Below are positions 44,937-52,789 of a stretch of DNA of 64,000 nucleotides, one piece after another (positions within the stretch are counted from its first letter, which is position 1; every line of letters starts with the position of its first letter). Under the pieces are notes generated by a model that was not told the DNA's origin, did no database searches, and saw only the letters and a program-made list of their open reading frames with translations. The DNA comes from an uncultured Dehalococcoidia bacterium (lineage in GTDB: Bacteria; Chloroflexota; Dehalococcoidia; Lucifugimonadales; UBA3495). Position numbers and translations under genes: made by a program. Location of the stretch: the NCBI GenBank assembly GCA_951812625.1, contig CATOSP010000002.1, forward strand, positions 2,214,880 through 2,278,879, read 5' to 3'.

Positions 44937-45377
44937 CTAGAGAACCAGGCCGTATGTACGTTTCTTGATCGCCAGGTTAACGAATGTCTCCGTCCGTTGG
45001 ACTCCGTCAATAGTGCCTATCTTGGTACGCAGGAACGTTCCCAGGCTCTCCGCAGACTCCAGGCCAGCCCATATGAAGACGTCGTATGCGCCGGTGGTGA
45101 TGGCAACGTAGTGGGCCTCGTCCAGGTTGGCGATGGATTCCGCCACCGCGTCGGACTTGCCGGGACCGGTCTGCAGTCCGATGAGGGCCGTGGTCGCGTA
45201 GCCCAGTTTTTCCAAATTAGGCACTGCTATGACCTTCACCACGTCCTCCTGGATCAACCGCCGCAATCGCCTGCGCACCGTACCTTCGCTCACACCCACT
45301 TCACGCGCGATCTTGGCGTTGGATGCCCTCCCGTCCATCTGCAACAGGCTGATGATCCTGCGGTCCAACTCGTCCAT
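44937..45377 (-). CDS. Lrp/AsnC-family regulator
   Basis: An N-terminal HTH (MDELDRRIISLLQMDGRASN with AKIAREVGVSEGTVRRRLRR) is followed by a RAM/AsnC ligand-binding domain with YATTALIGLQTGPGK and AHYVAITTGAYDVFIWAG. The C-terminal residues GVQRTETFVNLAIKKR are typical. It acts as a DNA-binding transcription factor responsive to small molecules, often amino acids. I chose the ATG at 45377 (MDELDRR). Confidence 0.9.
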   Translation of the reverse strand: MDELDRRIISLLQMDGRASNAKIAREVGVSEGTVRRRLRRLIQEDVVKVIAVPNLEKLGYATTALIGLQTGPGKSDAVAESIANLDEAHYVAITTGAYDVFIWAGLESAESLGTFLRTKIGTIDGVQRTETFVNLAIKKRTYGLVL

Positions 45378-45744
45378 TTGCGCCGACTCCTCTAAATTCG
45401 TGCCCCAGATTGACACAATCAATCATATTGGAGGGGCTTTCGGCTGTCAATCTCGCAATAGGGTAGCGAATAGCGTAATAAGTAATATTATGGCCTGCGA
45501 CTGTCCGCAAGCGTCAGGAAATCTTGATCGTTTACGACTTGTGATGGAACGCTCTCCCAGTACCGCGCCACTGACTACAGCGCCAGGAGATTCTCCGACG
45601 TGATAATGAGACCGACGGTTCTATGCAGCTTCAGTTCAGGACCACGCGTTTCCAGAGCCGCTGCCAGGATGCGACCGCAGAGGAGCGGCGGCATTTGCGG
45701 GTATTGCTGGGCACCATGGCATTTGTTAACATTGAAAGTCAAAG
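45378..45744. other. Non-coding gap before tRNA-Ser
   Basis: I see no convincing gene in these ~370 bases. The frames are short and without family patterns. The stretch around 45470-45490 is AT-rich and could hold the promoter for the Lrp gene or the tRNA. Confidence 0.4.
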
Positions 45745-45836
45745 GGAGGGATCGCATAGTGGCCTAGTGCGGGCGCCTGCTAAGCGCTTAGCCTGTGAAA
45801 ACGGGCTCATGGGTTCGAATCCCATTCCCTCCGCCA
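45745..45836 (+). tRNA. tRNA-Ser (anticodon GCT)
   Basis: A seven-base-pair acceptor (GGAGGGA with TCCCTCC), a D-arm (GCAT/GTGC), an anticodon arm GGCGC-CTGCTAA-GCGCT with anticodon GCT, a long variable arm as in class II tRNAs and a T-arm (TGGGTTCGAATCCCA) are all present. The 3' GCCA is encoded. It is the probable attachment site for the integrase gene that starts ~100-200 bases downstream. Confidence 0.97.
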
Positions 45837-46031
45837 CTTTCATGTTCTATAAGGTTCAATAGAGTCTCAAAAGGTATCCATTCATGCCTGATCATTGAGA
45901 CTAGTGGCTTGAGTTAGTCCAGCAACGTCCTCTAAAATACGACCACGTCCCGCTCATCGTGTGGGAATGGAGAGGACGCACATGGGCACGGCCTCTATCT
46001 ATACATCTCACGCTCGGGCGCCAAGTCCTGG

Positions 46032-47111
46032 GTGCAGCGGATCGTGGTTGATGGACGCCGCCGGGACATAGGGCTGGGCGCTTATCCAGTCGTCAGCCTG
46101 GCCAGTGCCAGATCCGTCGCCCACGACAACCGCACCGCAGTTGCCGAGGGCCGGGACCCGGTCCTGGAAAAGCGGGTGACAAGGGAAGCCTCCCGCCAGC
46201 CCACTCCCTCCATTCCCACATTTGCAGAGGCCTGTTCCCACGTGATCGAGCTGCGCCGCCCCACCTGGAGCAACGCCAAGCATGCGGACCAGTGGCGGAA
46301 CACTCTCGCCACCTACGCCAATCCCGTGATTGGCTCCAAGCCGGTGGACGGGATCGACAGCGGGGACATTCTAGCCGTCCTGACCCCCATATGGACCGTC
46401 AATTCCGAGACGGCGAGCCGGGTGCGCCAGCGTATGGAGACCATCTTCGATTGGGCCGTCGCCCAGAGGTGGAGGCAGGACGACCCCGCCGGCAGGTCCA
46501 TTCTCAAGGTGCTTCCCAAGCTGCCCAAGGTGAAGAAGCACCATCTGGCCTTGCCCTACGCGGAGGTGCCTGCGGCCCTGGAGCAGGTACGGGAGTCCAC
46601 AGCCGACCCGGTGACGAAACTCTCCTTCGAGTTTCTCGTACTGACCGCCGCACGGTCAAGTGAGGTGAGGTTGGCGGAGTGGGCCGAGATCGACTGGGGG
46701 TCCAGGACTTGGACCGTACCGGCGTTGCGGATGAAGGCGCGGAGAGAGCACCGGGTACCGCTGTCCAGCCGGTGTCTGGATATCCTGTCTCAGGCGAAGG
46801 AGTTGGACACTCAGGAGGGAAGCCTGGTGTTCCCGGCGGCGAGAGGCGGCAAGGCGCTATCCGATATGGCCTACACGGTGATGCTGCGCCGGTTGGGGAT
46901 ATCGGCGGTTCCCCACGGGTTCCGGAGCAGCTTCAAGAACTGGTGCATGGAGGTCAGGGACCCCGATGCCACATGGTTTCCCAGCGAGGCTGCGCTGGCC
47001 CACAATCTGGGCAATTCGACGGAAACAGCCTACGCCAGGAGCGACCTGTTCGAGAGGCACCGGGGACTGATGGAGGAGTGGGCAGAATTTCTGGCTGAAG
47101 ACACGGAGTAG
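46032..47111 (+). CDS. Tyrosine integrase (P4-type), N-terminus truncated
   Basis: The catalytic tyrosine-recombinase domain is intact: TAARSSEVRLAEW holds the first Arg, PHGFRSSFKNW the HxxR pair, and the end LAHNLGNSTETAYARSDLF the second His and the Tyr. The N-terminal arm-binding domain reads QRIVVDGRRRDIGLGAYPVV. The reading frame continues upstream (HGLYLYISRSGAKSWVQR) to a stop at 45933-45935 without a standard start, so the first ~20-30 residues of the family are missing or frameshifted. It begins the island after tRNA-Ser. Confidence 0.85.
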   Translation: MQRIVVDGRRRDIGLGAYPVVSLASARSVAHDNRTAVAEGRDPVLEKRVTREASRQPTPSIPTFAEACSHVIELRRPTWSNAKHADQWRNTLATYANPVIGSKPVDGIDSGDILAVLTPIWTVNSETASRVRQRMETIFDWAVAQRWRQDDPAGRSILKVLPKLPKVKKHHLALPYAEVPAALEQVRESTADPVTKLSFEFLVLTAARSSEVRLAEWAEIDWGSRTWTVPALRMKARREHRVPLSSRCLDILSQAKELDTQEGSLVFPAARGGKALSDMAYTVMLRRLGISAVPHGFRSSFKNWCMEVRDPDATWFPSEAALAHNLGNSTETAYARSDLFERHRGLMEEWAEFLAEDTE

Positions 47112-47584
47112 AGTTTACCGCATCGGGAATGATCTGATGTGGGGGCAGTCGTCTATTGAGGCTAAGTCTCGGGAGATAGGCTCAACATTTGGTAGTTCGA
47201 ATCCACAACGGTGGGCCGAACTTGACGATAGGCCGAACCGTCTTCGAGATGTGGTTGGGGGCTCTGTGAGGGTGGTAGCATGACCTTTACCGGTGGTTCG
47301 AGCCTCTTGCACTGGAGTATCCTGAACCCTGACCGCTGTCGTGGTTAAAGGGATGACCTATGTGGCCACTGTTCACTCCCCGTGCCAAGCCCTGTTGGCG
47401 TTCAAACTTGGCGACACATAATCCACAAGGCGAAACTCAGTGGGGAACTAGCTACAGGGCTTAGGGACCGAGGCGACAACAAGTACGATGCTCGGCAACA
47501 GGGCTGAGCCGGAATATGTTGGCCTAAACAAGGCGTGAACTGTGTATCCTGAAAGCCGGTGTTGACAATAGCCCGAAGCGCTCT
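47112..47584. other. Non-coding gap with a direct repeat
   Basis: No gene is evident. It carries a 35-bp segment (47235-47269) repeated with two mismatches at 49365-49399. A TTCGAATCC near 47195 resembles a tRNA T-loop but the rest of a tRNA is absent. Confidence 0.5.
47235..47269 (+). repeat. 35-bp direct repeat, copy 1
   Basis: The segment starts GAACCGTCTTCGAGATGTGG and ends GCTCTGTGA. Copy 2 at 49365-49399 differs at two positions (T/C and G/A). Together the copies flank the three-gene minus-strand operon, which suggests they bound an inserted unit or stem from its duplication. Confidence 0.75.
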
Positions 47585-48067
47585 TTAGTTTGCCACTAAT
47601 AATGAGTCTAGCTCCGCGTGCTCCTGTGCCCACTCATCATTCCAATCGGTGCTAATGGGGTCCCACGGCTGGGTCCGCAAGTCTAGAGTCTCCTGAATAC
47701 GCTCCAATCTTTCTCTAGTCGGCAACACCCTATGAATGCCATACATTGCTTCAGCGTCGCCCGCTACCGCTGTCATCTGCCACTGTGGCGAACGCCCACA
47801 GTAGAAGCAACCTACATTGACGATAGGCCCAGGGTAACGATAAGTGAGCTGGGTCTTACTAATTTCTTCCGCGATTAACGAACTCTGATTTTGGACGTTT
47901 TCAACGACCTCCGAAAACGTTTCCAAAGACGTACTTAATCTACGTTGCGATTTTTCAAACTGCTTGGCGGCGTTGCCTAACCTGATTTGAGAGCGAAAGC
48001 GACCAATGGCCAATAAAATTGCTATTGCGACGAGCGCAATAGTGCCAGCTACAACAGCAATAGACAT
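47585..48067 (-). CDS. Unknown single-pass membrane protein
   Basis: This 160-residue protein has an N-terminal membrane helix (about 3-22), then a coiled-coil region (about 25-75) with NAAKQFEKSQRRLSTSLETF, then a compact C-terminal region with one CFYCG pair. I recognise no family. It is the last gene of a three-gene operon in the island, seven bases from the next gene upstream. The lower GC sets it apart from the core genes. Confidence 0.55.
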   Translation of the reverse strand: MSIAVVAGTIALVAIAILLAIGRFRSQIRLGNAAKQFEKSQRRLSTSLETFSEVVENVQNQSSLIAEEISKTQLTYRYPGPIVNVGCFYCGRSPQWQMTAVAGDAEAMYGIHRVLPTRERLERIQETLDLRTQPWDPISTDWNDEWAQEHAELDSLLVAN

Positions 48068-48073
48068 TGCCTA

Positions 48074-48301
48074 CTACCTCCCAGGCCAGATTCTGTTCAG
48101 AAATTCAAGTAATTTTTCGGATTGACCTAGATAAGACCGGTTCAACTCGATAAGCGCGTCGATCTCGTTGGCCTGCCTGTCATTGGCTTGGCTGATAGCG
48201 TCGAGGCGACTTCGGGTAGCGTTATCTGACCACCATCCTTGGCCCATGGACAAACACGATACCACTAAGGCTATCAGCCCGATTGCGACACCTAGATCCA
48301 T
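48074..48301 (-). CDS. Unknown small membrane protein
   Basis: This 75-residue protein has one N-terminal membrane helix (MDLGVAIGLIALVVSCLSMG) and a coiled-coil C-terminus with ISQANDRQANEIDALIELNR. It resembles its downstream neighbour in layout. The three genes are closely spaced, so a membrane complex is possible, without direct proof. Confidence 0.5.
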   Translation of the reverse strand: MDLGVAIGLIALVVSCLSMGQGWWSDNATRSRLDAISQANDRQANEIDALIELNRSYLGQSEKLLEFLNRIWPGR

Positions 48302-48346
48302 TATACACTCTTTGCTTACTGGCCTTATTAAGGCTCGCGAAGTCAG

Positions 48347-48982
48347 TTAGAGCAGGGTATCAAGCTCCCTGCGGTTGCTGCTCAAAGTTTCAATCTTCTC
48401 TTTAAAGTCGGCCCAGTTACCTTCGGACATCTGTAGGAATGCTTCGTGATTGTTGCCGAGACCGTCATGCCAAGCGATGCTCAATCCAATCACGGGAACT
48501 TTGATAATTTCACCGTCTGAAATGCGAACTACCTTGACGGCCCATGTTCCGTTAACATTGATAAAATGGGGGGCGTCAGAAATAGCGGTAGCAATGGCCC
48601 TAGCCACTTCGAATTCGCGCTTGAAAGACAAGATGCTTGCAACCGCATTTCTCCGATATTCATCTAAATCAATTGGTTCATCCAGTCCTGCTGCCACTGT
48701 AGCGATTTGGGTCACTGCCTCGTCGGCTTCAAATCCCAACTCGGAACAGCGAGAATACAGGTATTCGGCGACACGCAAGCAAGCCCGAGCACGATTCACT
48801 GAAAGTCCAAATTGTGAACTCAGTTCTTGCGATTGGAGCCTCCCCGCAAACCCATCCGGCCCGCTCCCCGTTTCTGATATCGCTGCCATAACCTCTGCGG
48901 TCTGGGTCAAGAATAACCTAAGGTCTCGGACGAACGCAGGGGATGCAAGCTCTCTATCCCTGATCAGCGGTTCGTCAGCCAC
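48347..48982 (-). CDS. Unknown cytosolic protein of the island operon
   Basis: This 211-residue protein is helical in its first half (LRLFLTQTAEVMAAISETGS, RACLRVAEYLYSRCSELGFE), with a C-terminal beta-rich region (FINVNGTWAVKVVRISDGEI). No family is recognised. It is the first gene of a minus-strand operon with two small membrane proteins, and a poorly coding region lies upstream. Confidence 0.5.
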   Translation of the reverse strand: MADEPLIRDRELASPAFVRDLRLFLTQTAEVMAAISETGSGPDGFAGRLQSQELSSQFGLSVNRARACLRVAEYLYSRCSELGFEADEAVTQIATVAAGLDEPIDLDEYRRNAVASILSFKREFEVARAIATAISDAPHFINVNGTWAVKVVRISDGEIIKVPVIGLSIAWHDGLGNNHEAFLQMSEGNWADFKEKIETLSSNRRELDTLL

Positions 48983-49119
48983 AATCTAACTCCATCGTTT
49001 GGTGCTGGAATCCTAATCAATACGGTGCAGTGCTGTCAACAAATCGGGGCTGCTCGGACAGCGTTCCGTTCTAGCAGTACAGTCGCAAATTAGGGGCAGG
49101 TAGAATAGGGAAATTCAAG

Positions 49120-49350
49120 AGCTCGTGAATTGAGGCGTTGATTGTTGTGCGGGATGAAGTGGCGTAGGTCTCCCCGTAGGTCGCCTTCCATCCCGAGGGG
49201 GAACTACCCGGGGACTACCGGGAGCGCTTCGTCCTAGACCATGATCACCCCGTACACTTGGAGAGCCAAGACGAATCCCCCTTCGCCGCCACTGTTGCCG
49301 GTGACGCAAAAGGCGGCGTCGTCGATCACGAGCACCCGCCCTGGGCCTGA
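49120..49350 (-). pseudogene. Remnant of an unidentified gene
   Basis: One minus-strand frame gives protein-like sequence broken by two stop codons (after GVIMV and after LPVVPG). Its GC is higher than that of the neighbouring island genes. I cannot name the family. The copy-2 direct repeat lies at its upstream side. Confidence 0.3.
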
Positions 49351-49364
49351 CCGCACGGTAGGTG

Positions 49365-49399
49365 GAACCGTCTTCGAGATGTGGCTGGGAGCTCTGTGA
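49365..49399 (+). repeat. 35-bp direct repeat, copy 2
   Basis: This is the second copy of the segment at 47235-47269, with two mismatches. A TAGG-SGAACC-like similarity extends a few bases upstream in both copies. Confidence 0.75.
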
Positions 49400-49766
49400 T
49401 CTTTAGCCCCCGACCCGGGTGAGGAGATCGACCCTCTTGTGGTGGGGTCTAGAGTTTAATTCTACTGCGGTCCCGTCCAAATGGCCGTGTCCACTTCAAG
49501 TACAATGGAGCCCAGCATTTGCTCTCATAGTCGGAAAGCGCGTTCTCGGCGAGGTTCAAACACAAGCGAGGGAACTCACTTAGGAGTTCGATGAGTGGCA
49601 TGACAGCAGTCGAGTAGCGTGGTGAAATAAACAACGACCTTAGTCTCAAAATTCTCTCGGGTAGATGCAGTCTTCGCCTTGAATCCGCATTTATTTCTAC
49701 CTGGTCCGTGTCGGACTAAAATGACAACTGACGACAATTGGATCAGCAAATGAGAAGGAATCAGCC

Positions 49767-50906
49767 ATGAACACGTTCGGCATCCGCGTTCACATAGCAG
49801 GCAGCGCCGCATACACCGCTGACCATGGCCTCCTGTCGGTGGCTCACGAATTTGTCAGTTCGTTGGCATCACGACTTATCGACGGGGGATCGGGCCTGGT
49901 AGTTGGATTTGGAAATGAGCCTCTAGGAGAACGGGGGCTCCCGTGTACCTTTGACTGGACGATCCTCAACGTAATCGCGAAATCGTTACCTCCAGGAACC
50001 AACTGGCCATCAGACCAACCAGGACGCTTCCGAGCTGTCGGAAGCCAACGGGCGTTGGGTCGGATCCCTGAGACCCGTCAGGCTACTTGGGATACTTGTA
50101 TCGAGAGAAAAGATTTCGAACTCGAGCTTTCACCTCCGGGATGGAGGATGGGAGGTGTAATCCGAGCAGCACAAGTGTTGAGGGGAGATGTACTTGTGGC
50201 GATCGGTGGCGGAGCTGGAGTTGAGCAACTAGCAAATCTTTATTCGCAGGAGGGTAAGAGCATTGTCCCTATTTGGTGCGATGTGGGTGCATACTCTAAT
50301 GACGGAAACGGAGGGTCATCGTACCTTCACGGGCGCGCTTTGAGCGAACCTGGGTCTTTTTTCGAGTTGCAGGACGGCGCTGGCGGCGGTGCAGCTCGCT
50401 TGACCGAATTGAAAGTTGGGCCGGATAGCGACTCGACAACCGTGGCAGAGCAGGCAATTTCCTTTATCGGTAACTTGCGCTCTCCACTGGCATTCTATGC
50501 TCGTTTACTAGCCCCTGATTTTGATGATTTCGAACTGGTAGAAGAATTCTTTCGTAAAGTGGTCGACCCGGTTGTGCTCCAAAAGGGTATGACGCCTTAC
50601 GAAGTGGGACGTGATCGTCCGAATGCGGCATTCATAAACGTCGAGATATTTGAAAGGCTACACCGGGCCTATCTGGTGGTGGCAGACTTAACAGCCGTTC
50701 GCCCGAACTGCACGATGGAACTCGGATACGCACTAGCCCGTCGTAGACGCGTAGTCATCACCGCGAAAGAGGGCACAAGGCTTCCCTTCGACCCTGATAA
50801 GTTGCCAACTCATTTCTGGAGTCCAATGGAAGGGGTAGAAGAAAGGAGGGACTCCTTCCGGGCATGGCTGGAAAGCCACATGGATATGCCGCCATTAGTT
50901 CGCTAA
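49767..50906 (+). CDS. Two-domain SLOG-like / TIR-like protein, probable CBASS effector
   Basis: The 379-residue protein has an N-terminal Rossmann-like SLOG/LOG domain (about 1-195): IRVHIAGSAAYTADH, a GGSGLVVGFGN loop and VLVAIGGGAGVEQLANLYSQ. The C-terminal domain (about 285-379) resembles TIR / nucleoside deoxyribosyltransferase-like effectors, with LVVADLTAVRPNCTMELGYA, whose Glu (about E318) lies where TIR NADases have the catalytic Glu. SLOG domains bind nucleotides, so it could sense the cyclic nucleotide made by the CD-NTase and degrade NAD+ or a nucleoside. AAGGA precedes the ATG. A 266-base gap separates it from the operon. Confidence 0.7.
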   Translation: MNTFGIRVHIAGSAAYTADHGLLSVAHEFVSSLASRLIDGGSGLVVGFGNEPLGERGLPCTFDWTILNVIAKSLPPGTNWPSDQPGRFRAVGSQRALGRIPETRQATWDTCIERKDFELELSPPGWRMGGVIRAAQVLRGDVLVAIGGGAGVEQLANLYSQEGKSIVPIWCDVGAYSNDGNGGSSYLHGRALSEPGSFFELQDGAGGGAARLTELKVGPDSDSTTVAEQAISFIGNLRSPLAFYARLLAPDFDDFELVEEFFRKVVDPVVLQKGMTPYEVGRDRPNAAFINVEIFERLHRAYLVVADLTAVRPNCTMELGYALARRRRVVITAKEGTRLPFDPDKLPTHFWSPMEGVEERRDSFRAWLESHMDMPPLVR

Positions 50907-51172
50907 GGTTCGGCCCTTTGGGATGCCAGGCAATTGGCAAACCAACAATGTTGCAAGATTTGAACAGATTAAACTGGTGAGGAGAGTTTTCCGGAAGTTA
51001 AGCACCCCTGTTAAGATACTACTTATCGGATTGTTGCAGACGGTATCCAAACCTCTCTTATTCCCAAGATGTTGTTATGAAGGATCGAGAAACTAGGCCT
51101 TGAGGTTATTCGTCTTGCAATGACTAAATTCGCCAGAAACGCGATTTCTAAAGCAGAGGAATGTTATAGCAA

Positions 51173-51751
51173 GTGGGTAAGGGACCAGAAGAACAGGGCA
51201 AGCTTTTAGTCCTAGCGAGCGGCGGTGTCGATTCATCAACGCTGTTATGGATGTCGTCCCAACAAGGACTCAATCCTGCCGCTCTCTTTGTAGACTTCGG
51301 GCAGCCCGCAGCTGAAGCAGAGAGTCAGGCCGTAGCAAACATCTGCGGTAGTCTTTACGTTCCCTTGCGTGTCGTCCGATACAAAGGAGCCAATTTTGAT
51401 GCCGGTGAAATACGAGGCCGGAACGCCTTCCTGGTTCACATGGCATTGTTAGAGTTCCCGTCCAGTTCAGGAGTCGTTGCGCTTGGCATTCATGCGGGAA
51501 CTGGTTACGCGGACTGTAGCCCCCAGTTCATGGAAATCATGCAGAGTTCCTACGATTTCCACACGGGGGGCGCTGTCACGGTCACAGCGCCTTTTCTGCA
51601 TTGGACGAAGCAGGACCTGTACCGTCTAGCTACTGACATGAAAGTACCGGTCGCATTGACCCACAGCTGTGAAGCCTCCAACCTTCCGTGCAGGCATTGC
51701 AGATCCTGTCTAGACAGACGTCTTTTGGTTTCTGGACACACCAAATGTTAG
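51173..51751 (+). CDS. QueC-like enzyme, Cap9 of type IV CBASS
   Basis: The 192-residue protein has the PP-loop SGGVDSS (about 16-22) and a QueC zinc site, C166, C173, C176 and C179 (HSCEASNLPCRHCRSCLDRR). QueC normally makes preQ0 from 7-carboxy-7-deazaguanine with ammonia. QueC-like Cap9 enzymes of type IV CBASS are reported, from memory, to attach a deazaguanine to the N-terminus of the partner CD-NTase. No other queuosine genes are in the window. The GTG start has only a distant AGAGGA. Its stop overlaps the next start (ATGTTAG). Confidence 0.82.
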   Translation: MGKGPEEQGKLLVLASGGVDSSTLLWMSSQQGLNPAALFVDFGQPAAEAESQAVANICGSLYVPLRVVRYKGANFDAGEIRGRNAFLVHMALLEFPSSSGVVALGIHAGTGYADCSPQFMEIMQSSYDFHTGGAVTVTAPFLHWTKQDLYRLATDMKVPVALTHSCEASNLPCRHCRSCLDRRLLVSGHTKC

Positions 51752-52788
51752 CGCGCAGCCGCCAAATCATTCTCAAGAATGACATCGAGTTCTCCTCGCC
51801 CCTGCTAACTCCAAGCCTGTCTAGCAGCGCCCTCGGGCCAGTTCCTGTCCAAGCTTCCACGGGGAGACAATCCGTTTTGACTCCGTGCTCTGTTGTTCAT
51901 AGTCAATATCTAATCGGCGGGATAGAGGATTCTCTGCTGATTTCGGCGTACGACATCAAGCACCGCTTGCTAGCAGATGGGGACTCCTTTAGGTTTGGAT
52001 TCAAAGACTCTCGTTACGCTCAACCACGTGTTCTGGTAATAGATAGCGGGTGGTACGAGAAGAACGGAGTCCCTCCCGGAAGCCAATTTGCAGTGAATGC
52101 GGAGGAGACGCTCGATTGGGAAGAGGCGGACTATTCGAGCGTCATCGACAGTCTAGACGGCGACGTTAGCCCTATTGTAGTTAGTTGGGACCATAGAGGA
52201 CCGTACGAAGAACAGATTCAACGGGCACAAGAATTTTTCGGAGGCCGTGGCCACCTTGCCTCGGATATTCTACTCAAACCTCCGTCTGGGTCTAGATTCC
52301 ACAATTTCGATAAGCTATCGGTAGAGCAAATCGCCAATCTGCGAGCATTCGACGTCGTTGGTGTCACTGAGCGTGAGCTCGGTGAGACTATACTTGATTG
52401 CCTCGTCAACATTGCCAAGTTGCGACAGCGCCTAGATGATGCTCGCGTTTTGTCTCCGATACATGTATTTGGCGGGCTAGACCCACTTTTCGCCCCGCTT
52501 TATTTCGCCGCCGGTGCAGAGATTTTCGACGGCCTGGGATGGCTACGCTATGCTTACCGGGAAGGAGTAGCGATGCATTGGACGGCCGGAACTCTATTAG
52601 ATACGCAAATCACAAAGCGCTCCGTCCAAGCGCAAAACTGGGTTGCTCTGCAGAACTTAGATGAAATCAGCCGACTGTCAGAGGAAATGAGGCGTTTCGT
52701 GCTCAAAGGAGAAGATTGGGACGTCTTTTATCGCGGCAATAGTTTTAGGCCCATCTTCGAAAGCTTACAGGAGAGATTGGGGAGGTAA
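51745..52788 (+). CDS. tRNA-guanine transglycosylase-like protein, Cap10 of type IV CBASS
   Basis: The 347-residue protein has a TGT-type barrel pattern. VLVIDSGWYEKNG (D100) matches the DSGGF motif that holds the base in TGT, and FAAGAEIFDGLGWLRYAYRE (D262) matches the FDCxxPTR region with the nucleophile Asp. The C-terminal CxCxxC...H zinc site of TGT is absent; the protein has only two cysteines. This agrees with a TGT remodelled to act on a protein partner. I start it at the ATG overlapping the QueC stop. Its last codons hold the GGGAGG site of the CD-NTase gene. Confidence 0.78.
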   Translation: MLARSRQIILKNDIEFSSPLLTPSLSSSALGPVPVQASTGRQSVLTPCSVVHSQYLIGGIEDSLLISAYDIKHRLLADGDSFRFGFKDSRYAQPRVLVIDSGWYEKNGVPPGSQFAVNAEETLDWEEADYSSVIDSLDGDVSPIVVSWDHRGPYEEQIQRAQEFFGGRGHLASDILLKPPSGSRFHNFDKLSVEQIANLRAFDVVGVTERELGETILDCLVNIAKLRQRLDDARVLSPIHVFGGLDPLFAPLYFAAGAEIFDGLGWLRYAYREGVAMHWTAGTLLDTQITKRSVQAQNWVALQNLDEISRLSEEMRRFVLKGEDWDVFYRGNSFRPIFESLQERLGR

Positions 52789-52789
52789 C

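Larger units (their letters stand above)
48983..49766. other. Gap with decayed coding traces
   Basis: No intact gene is seen in these 784 bases. On the minus strand between about 49120 and 49350 the frame RVLVIDDAAFCVTGNSGGEG can be read, followed by two in-frame stops and then FPLGMEGDLRGDLRHFIPHN. That looks like a broken gene of unknown family. Copy 2 of the 35-bp direct repeat (49365-49399) follows. The last ~300 bases are AT-rich and probably hold the promoter for the gene at 49767. Confidence 0.45.

Noticed and set aside
47190..47205. TTCGAATCC as a tRNA T-loop or second attachment site
   Set aside because: No acceptor or anticodon stems surround it, and it does not extend the match to the tRNA-Ser 3' end.
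51173..51751. QueC-like gene as part of a Qat defence system or of queuosine synthesis
   Set aside because: No QatA-type ATPase, QatB or TatD-like gene is near, and no queD, queE or queF. The TGT-like, CD-NTase and OGG-like neighbours fit type IV CBASS better.
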